Shown here piece by piece: positions 59,537 to 64,000 of a stretch of DNA of 64,000 bases. A program made the position numbers and the translations under genes. The stretch covers positions 62,001-126,000 of the forward strand of contig NZ_VKAB01000030.1 of the NCBI RefSeq assembly GCF_009769385.1, given 5' to 3'. The notes beneath the pieces were generated by a model, which searched no databases, was not told the DNA's origin, and saw only the letters and a program-made list of their open reading frames with translations. Every line of letters begins with the position of its first letter. Position 1 is the stretch's first letter. Source of the DNA: Saccharothrix deserti. Lineage in GTDB: Bacteria; Actinomycetota; Actinomycetes; Mycobacteriales; Pseudonocardiaceae.

Positions 59537-61318
59537 TCACAGCCAGGGCTGCCAGCCGGGCAGTGGGGCGTGATCCGGTCGGGTCTCGCCCCAGTCCGGG
59601 CTGCCCGGCGGCAGCGCGTGGTGCTCCGCCACGAGCATCCTCCGCCGCACCCGCAGCCAGTCCGCGAGCAGTGCCGCGGACAGCGTCAAGCCGATCGCGC
59701 CGGCCACCGGCACGAGCCAGACGAGCACCCAGCCGACCGTCCCGACGCACGCGGCGGCCACCAGCCGCCACCCGATCCCGGTGGTCTTGAAGCCACCGCC
59801 CTCCTGCGAGCCGGTCGTCGCGCCGACCGCCCACGTGCGCAGACGGTGCCAACCTTCCAGGTCGAGGCCGTTCGCCGGAGGCGGCGCGGCGTGGCCTGCC
59901 CGGTGCCGGATCAGTTCGCGCAGGAGCCGGGCCTCGTCCACGGGCAGCAGCCACTGCTGCCGACCCGCTACAACGCGCAGCGCCGGGGCGTTGCCGAGCC
60001 GGGTGCGGAATCCACCGGGCCGCGGCCAGACCACCAGGTCGCCACCGGTGAAGGCGCCCGTCTGGTTCACCGTCACGTCGTGCAGCCACAGTGCCTGGGG
60101 GTGGGCGCCTCCCTCGCCGCCGGCGCCCGGTTTGACGACCAGCCGCTGCGCCTGGAGCCGCACCGCGTCGCCGCCGCGGGTGCGGAACGGCAGCTCGACC
60201 GCGGTGCGGGCGAGGTCGGTCCCCTTCCAGCGCAGGAACACCGCGCCCGCGGCCCACCCCAGCAGCGGGCACAGCAACAGCAGCGGCATGGGCGCCCACT
60301 CCTGCCGCGCTGCCAGGGCGAACAGCGCCACCGGCACCAGCAGCCACGCCACCCGGCCCCACACACGGGGTGTGCGGCAGTTCAGCAGCCACACCACCGC
60401 GACCACGCCGACCCAGAGCAGGTACCCCACCGGAGCGGAGACCCGCAGCAGCACCACCACCGGGATCGCCAACGCGACCAGGGCCAACGCACCCGCCGCC
60501 GCCCATCGCACGATCGGCCCAGGGCCTGCCGGCAGCGGTGTGTGCGGACCGTGCACCGGGTGCACGCGAACACCCACGGGCTCCGGTGCGGGCAGCACCT
60601 CGGGTACGTGTTCCCCTCGGGTCACCACGGGGGCCACGTCCACCGGGAGCTGCCTGCCCACGCGGCCCCGCACGGCCTCCACGAACAGCCGCGGGTTCTC
60701 CACCGGCAGCACGTGCTCCTCGGTCCCGGTCCGCACCACCACGACGTCACCCGGCGGGACGGACAACCCGCGCCCGTCCGGCAACGTGATCCAGGGCGGC
60801 TCCCCGGCCACGACCTGCCGCACACCCAGCGCCGTGATCCGGTCCAGCGGCACCGTCTTCACCGTGGGCTGCGCGGTCATCCGTCCACCGCCCGACCGCA
60901 CCTCGACCACCAGCGCGTCCCCGGTCACCCGCACGGAATCGCTGTACCAGAACGGTTGTGCGTGGGTGCGCACCGCGAACTCCGCCTCGTACCGGCCGTC
61001 CAGCGCGGGCACCGATCGCGCCGCCCACCGGACCAGCGCCATCGGCGCCATCAACAACGCCAGGTACAGCACCGCGTTGAGCGCGGGGTGCGTGTCGAAG
61101 CGATCAGCCACCGCGCCCGTGACGCCGAGCGCCTGCACGGCGGACACCACCAGCACCGGAACCGTCCAGTTCCGCGGGCGGAAGCGCTGCCGCCATCCCA
61201 CGACCAGTGCCACCACCAGCCCGCCGACGGCCGCGACGAGTGGAAACGCGGGCGGGAACAGCAGCACCGCGACAGCGGCGTAGGCGACGTGCACCACGAG
61301 CGGACCGAGGAGCGGCAT
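59537..61318 (-). CDS. Multi-pass membrane protein with PH-like soluble segments, unknown function
   Basis: ATG 61318 overlaps the stop of a tiny upstream gene (TGATG). The 593-residue protein has membrane helices near 8-45, 55-72 and 85-105, then a soluble part with PDGRGLSVPPGDVVVVRTG and ENPRLFVEAVRGRVG. Four more helices lie near 280-370, followed by a second soluble part with a similar pattern (VVAGRQQWLLPVDEARLLRELIRHR), and two final helices lie near 530-570. The two soluble parts look like duplicated PH-type (bPH) domains. I do not recognise the family. Its gene ends one base from the convergent ESX-substrate operon, but is on its own strand with a small partner. Confidence 0.7.
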   Translation of the reverse strand: MPLLGPLVVHVAYAAVAVLLFPPAFPLVAAVGGLVVALVVGWRQRFRPRNWTVPVLVVSAVQALGVTGAVADRFDTHPALNAVLYLALLMAPMALVRWAARSVPALDGRYEAEFAVRTHAQPFWYSDSVRVTGDALVVEVRSGGGRMTAQPTVKTVPLDRITALGVRQVVAGEPPWITLPDGRGLSVPPGDVVVVRTGTEEHVLPVENPRLFVEAVRGRVGRQLPVDVAPVVTRGEHVPEVLPAPEPVGVRVHPVHGPHTPLPAGPGPIVRWAAAGALALVALAIPVVVLLRVSAPVGYLLWVGVVAVVWLLNCRTPRVWGRVAWLLVPVALFALAARQEWAPMPLLLLCPLLGWAAGAVFLRWKGTDLARTAVELPFRTRGGDAVRLQAQRLVVKPGAGGEGGAHPQALWLHDVTVNQTGAFTGGDLVVWPRPGGFRTRLGNAPALRVVAGRQQWLLPVDEARLLRELIRHRAGHAAPPPANGLDLEGWHRLRTWAVGATTGSQEGGGFKTTGIGWRLVAAACVGTVGWVLVWLVPVAGAIGLTLSAALLADWLRVRRRMLVAEHHALPPGSPDWGETRPDHAPLPGWQPWL

Positions 61319-61428
61319 CAGCCGGTCACCTCCCACGCGCTGTCGATGACCACACGCTTGTCGGCGGACAGCGCCGCGCGCACGGCGGTGACGAACTCCC
61401 GTGCCTGATCCGAATGCATGGGACACAT
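61318..61428 (-). CDS. Tiny coupled ORF upstream of the membrane protein
   Basis: ATG 61428 (or 61419) opens a 36- or 33-codon frame, MHSDQAREFVTAVRAALSAD, then KRVVIDSAWEVTG, that ends in TGATG with the next gene's ATG. Codon use is natural and the helix is amphipathic. It could be a small protein or a leader that couples translation. It is too short for family recognition. Confidence 0.5.
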   Translation of the reverse strand: MCPMHSDQAREFVTAVRAALSADKRVVIDSAWEVTG

Positions 61429-61512
61429 CTTGGCCTGCGGCGGCGTGCACCGAGCTGTGAAACGACGCGATTCACGTCATTTGTTCGAGCGACATTCGTC
61501 GAGCGACGGTCG

Positions 61513-62352
61513 CTAGTCGGCCAGGAACACCTCGCGTTGGGACGCCATGCTCTCGAATGCCTCCAGGCTGGCCTGCCGCTCGGTCGGCAGCGCGGCGAGC
61601 ATCGCGTGCAGCAGGGCCGCGCACAGTGCCGTCGACGCCGCGTGCGAGTCGAACGCGAAGTGGGAGCTGACCGGCGCGGTCAGCACGAGGTCGGCGTGTT
61701 CGGTCAGCGGGTTGATCGGCTGGTCGGTCACCAGCACCGTGCGCAGGCCGACCCGTTTCGCCCACAGCAACGCGTCGAGCATCTCACGCGGATAGCGCGG
61801 CAGCGCGAAGGCGAGCGCCCAGCTCGCACCGGCGTCCACCGCCCTGGTGAGCCCGTCCTCCAGCAGTGAGCCGGGAACGTCCAGCACCCGGACGTCCAGG
61901 TGCACCTTCGCCGCGAAGTAACCGAACAGGTGGGCCAGCGGCGCGGACACCCGCAGGCCCATGACCGGGAGCGGCTGGGAGGCGGCCAGTGCTTCGGCTG
62001 CCTCCCGCAGCGGTCCCGGGTCGGCGAGGTTGTCGCGCAGGGACCGCAGGTTCCTGATCTCGGTTTCCACCAGGAGCTGGATCTCGTTGAGCTCGTCAAC
62101 AGGTGCGGTCGCCGCGGGCTGCGTGAGCACGAGCGATCGCACGGCCGCCCGGAACTCGGGGAACGTCTCGAACCCGAGGGCGAAGGCGAACCGCGTCACC
62201 GACGCCTGGCTCACCCCCACGCGTTCCGCGAGGTCCACGGTGCCCAGGAACGCTGCCTCCTGCGGGTGTTCGAGCAGGTATCGGGCGATCCGCCGCTGGG
62301 CGGGCGACAACCGTCGTCCGCCCAGCAGCTGCCGCAGAGCTGTCGAGTCCAT
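61513..62352 (-). CDS. RpiR/MurR-family transcriptional regulator
   Basis: ATG 62352 is preferred over 62364 because GAGAG lies upstream. The 279-residue protein has an N-terminal HTH_6 (RRLSPAQRRIARYLLEHPQEAAFLGTVDLAERVGVSQASVTRFAFALGF in outline) and a C-terminal SIS domain (about 120-260) with LPVMGLRVSAPLA and TVLVTDQPINPLTEHADLVL, the phosphosugar-binding loops. RpiR proteins respond to phosphosugars. Here it follows an osmoprotectant-type ABC operon on the same strand with a 60-bp repeat-containing gap, so it may regulate that operon or lie there by chance. Confidence 0.88.
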   Translation of the reverse strand: MDSTALRQLLGGRRLSPAQRRIARYLLEHPQEAAFLGTVDLAERVGVSQASVTRFAFALGFETFPEFRAAVRSLVLTQPAATAPVDELNEIQLLVETEIRNLRSLRDNLADPGPLREAAEALAASQPLPVMGLRVSAPLAHLFGYFAAKVHLDVRVLDVPGSLLEDGLTRAVDAGASWALAFALPRYPREMLDALLWAKRVGLRTVLVTDQPINPLTEHADLVLTAPVSSHFAFDSHAASTALCAALLHAMLAALPTERQASLEAFESMASQREVFLAD

Positions 62353-62364
62353 TGCCGCTCTCAT

Positions 62365-62415
62365 CGTCCGATCAGTGTCCGAACAGGGTCCGTCCGATCA
62401 GGGTCCGTCCGATCA
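62365..62415. repeat. Short tandem repeats between the binding-protein and RpiR genes
   Basis: Two exact 15-bp copies of GGGTCCGTCCGATCA (62386-62400, 62401-62415) are preceded by shorter related units (CGTCCGATCA and TGTCCGAACA). The last copy contains the TGA (minus strand) of the binding-protein gene at 62413-62415. Confidence 0.78.
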
Positions 62416-63336
62416 GGAGGTGAGCCCCTGCTCCTTCAGCCACGCCTCGGCCACGCTGTCCGGGTCCTCCTTGTCGTTGTCGACCCGGGAATCGAGCTTG
62501 GTCAGCTCCTCCGTGGTCAGCTTGTCGTTGAGCGCGGCGAGGGCGGCGATCACGGTCGGGCTGGCCTTGGACTCGTTGATCAGCGGCACCACGTGCTGGG
62601 CGGGGACGAGTTTCTTGGGGTCCTCCAGCACCACCCAGCCGTTGTTGCCGATGTTGACGTCGGTGCTGAACAGGTTCGCGACCTGGATGTCGCCGCCCTC
62701 CAACGCACCCCTCGTCAGCGGGCCGCCCGCGTCGAGCGCCTTGAACTCCTTGAACTCCACCCCGTAGACCTCCTTGAGGCCCACCAGTCCGACGAACCGG
62801 GTCTTGTCCTCCGCCGGTCCGCCGAAGACCAGTTCCGCGCCGTGCGCCTTCAGGTCGTCGAGGGTCTTGAGCCCGTACTTGTCCGCCGTCTCCTTGGTGA
62901 CGACGTAGACGTCCTTGTTCTCCGCCGGCGCGTAGGGCAGCACCTTCAACCCCTTGGGCAGCACCGGGCCCAACGCCTGCTGGACCTCCTCGGCCGCGCT
63001 CTGCTTGGCGTTCTTGTCCAGGAACTGCAACAGACTGCCCTGGTACTCCGGCAGGACGTCGATGTCGCCCTGCTGCAACGCGGGCACGATGATCTCGCGC
63101 GAGCCGAGGTTGGCCTTCACCGACGCGTCGACCCCCTTGGCCTTCAACACCCCCGCGTAGAGGTGGCCCAGGATCACGTTCTCGCTGAAGTTGGCGGTGC
63201 CCACGGTGAGCGCGCCTTCCGAGGCGGTGCCGGACTGGCTGCTCTGCGGATCCAGGGACGTGACACCGCCGGAACACGCCGTCATCACCAGGGCGACGCT
63301 CGTCAGAATGCCTGCGGTGACGAGTCTGGGCTTCAT
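62413..63336 (-). CDS. Glycine betaine/choline-type ABC substrate-binding lipoprotein (OpuAC family)
   Basis: ATG 63336 has AAGGAGC and overlaps the permease stop (ATGA). The 307-residue lipoprotein has a signal ending MTAC at Cys21. The mature domain is OpuAC: LTVGTANFSENVILGHLYAGVLKAKG, ALQQGDIDVLPEYQGSLLQFL, and LKVLPYAPAENKDVYVV. In OpuAC proteins the PEY segment provides aromatic contact to quaternary ammonium ligands. It delivers an osmoprotectant such as betaine or choline to the adjacent permease. Specificity is not provable by eye. Confidence 0.9.
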   Translation of the reverse strand: MKPRLVTAGILTSVALVMTACSGGVTSLDPQSSQSGTASEGALTVGTANFSENVILGHLYAGVLKAKGVDASVKANLGSREIIVPALQQGDIDVLPEYQGSLLQFLDKNAKQSAAEEVQQALGPVLPKGLKVLPYAPAENKDVYVVTKETADKYGLKTLDDLKAHGAELVFGGPAEDKTRFVGLVGLKEVYGVEFKEFKALDAGGPLTRGALEGGDIQVANLFSTDVNIGNNGWVVLEDPKKLVPAQHVVPLINESKASPTVIAALAALNDKLTTEELTKLDSRVDNDKEDPDSVAEAWLKEQGLTS

Positions 63337-63998
63337 CGGTTGCTCCTTCGGCGTTGCAATGCGAGTCCACGGGGCGTGAGCGCCCGCTGCAGCCCGCTCA
63401 GGGCCAGGTCGAGCGCGATCGCGAGGACCGCGATCAGCACGGCTCCGCCGAAGACCTGGGCCAGGTCGTTCTGCGCGAAGCCGTCGAACACGTAGCGGCC
63501 GAAGCCGCCGAAACTGATGTACGCCGCGATGGTCGCGGTCGCCACCACCTGGACAACGGCCAACCGCACGCCGTTCATGATCAGCGGAACGGCCAGCGGC
63601 AGTTCGATCTGGAACAGCACCTGCCACCCGTTCAGACCGGTGCCGCGCGCGGCGTCACGGACGTCGTGGTCGACCGCCGCCATGCCCGCGTAGGTGTTCG
63701 TGACGATCACCGGGATGGCCAGCACCACCAGCGCCACGTACACGGGCCACAGGTTCAGCCCGCTGACCAGGAACACCAGGATCACCACGCCGACCGTGGG
63801 CAGGGCGCGGCCGAAACTGGCGAGGTTGATCGCGAAGAACGCGCCCTTGCCCGTGTGGCCGATCAGCAACCCGATCGGCAGTGCGATGAGCACGGCGACC
63901 ACTGTGGACAGCAGCGAGTACTGCAGGTGCTCGAACAGGCGTTGGACGACGCCTTCGGGACCGGACCACCGCGTGCCGTCGGCGAACCAGCGCAGCAC
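63333..63998 (-). CDS. Osmoprotectant ABC transporter permease (OpuCB/OpuCD-like), possibly cut by the window edge
   Basis: The frame from GTG 63998 gives 221 residues and about six membrane helices. The N-terminus WFADGTRWSGPEGVVQRLFEHL resembles OpuC permeases, so the start may be here, but the true start could lie past the right edge. The EAA-like loop is in DHDVRDAARGTGLNGWQVLFQIELPLA. It overlaps the downstream binding-protein gene in ATGA. No ATPase gene is within the window; it is expected upstream, beyond 64000. Confidence 0.88.
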   Translation of the reverse strand: MLRWFADGTRWSGPEGVVQRLFEHLQYSLLSTVVAVLIALPIGLLIGHTGKGAFFAINLASFGRALPTVGVVILVFLVSGLNLWPVYVALVVLAIPVIVTNTYAGMAAVDHDVRDAARGTGLNGWQVLFQIELPLAVPLIMNGVRLAVVQVVATATIAAYISFGGFGRYVFDGFAQNDLAQVFGGAVLIAVLAIALDLALSGLQRALTPRGLALQRRRSNR

Positions 63999-64000
63999 CT

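Noticed and set aside
1..64000. CRISPR arrays, tRNA or rRNA genes
   Set aside because: No regularly spaced repeats with unique spacers, no cloverleaf with CCA context and no rRNA-like stretches were noticed on reading. Short RNAs could be missed by eye.

Overview
The window is a GC-rich (about 70%) actinobacterial chromosome segment. The codon use, many GTG starts, lipoproteins, SARP/AfsR-type and EspR-like regulators, ESX-type (type VII) proteins and secreted CBM13 enzymes suggest a filamentous actinomycete. A Pseudonocardiales member (Saccharothrix/Actinosynnema/Lentzea-like) is my inference, not something proven here. I saw no rRNA, tRNA, CRISPR array or intact insertion sequence.

Layout. 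1-6.7 kb: a secreted S1E protease cut by the left edge, with two operator-like palindromes upstream; a transmembrane receptor-like protein with a substrate-binding ectodomain; an M20 peptidase; and a universal stress protein divergent from a DUF2267 protein. 7.1-11.1 kb: a cassette of two-HTH EspR-like regulator, ImmA/IrrE-type metallopeptidase, MAB_1171c-like membrane protein and FAD monooxygenase. 11.1-17.7 kb: a co-oriented minus-strand set of Trypco1-like protein, trypsin-like peptidase, TPR protein and cyclase-like/NB-ARC/TPR STAND protein, which looks like an NTP-dependent biological-conflict locus. 17.8-23 kb: short streptogramin-lyase-like propeller, lipoprotein, NUDIX hydrolase, cydAB and a DUF1360 protein. 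23.3-28.6 kb: a 3'-truncated zinc alcohol dehydrogenase abutting a membrane-anchored multicopper oxidase, then a NarL-type two-component system and a lipoprotein.

28.9-32.4 kb: a tight operon of two biuret/triuret-hydrolase-like cysteine hydrolases, an NCS2-like permease and an AtzH-like protein, probably for ureide nitrogen salvage, closed by a 17-bp perfect hairpin. 32.4-38.2 kb (minus): tandem AsnC regulator, GT1 glycosyltransferase, GH92-type mannosidase and GT4 glycosyltransferase. 38.3-44.0 kb: M20 amidohydrolase, secreted GH43-CBM13 enzyme, secreted beta-helix protein, and TetR divergent from an SDR.

44.1-48.8 kb is the most unusual locus. A 1419-residue protein has an N-terminal caspase-like protease with intact His/Cys motifs, fused to four FtsK/EccC-type ATPase modules. 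It follows an EACC1-like small protein four bases upstream. It links an effector-associated caspase to a type VII-secretion motor, while no EccB/EccD/EccE/MycP gene is present in the window.

48.9-54 kb: CdaR-type regulator divergent from a polar amino acid ABC importer plus a D-amino-acid-oxidase-like enzyme. 54-61.4 kb: small secreted protein, an AfsR/SARP regulator divergent from a translationally coupled YbaB-like, WXG100-like and CpnT-N-terminal-like (ESX substrate) operon, and a convergent multi-pass membrane protein with a tiny coupled upstream gene. 61.5-64 kb: osmoprotectant-type ABC permease and binding protein followed by an RpiR regulator. The ESX-substrate operon and the orphan caspase-EccC protein lie about 10 kb apart; whether they work together is open.
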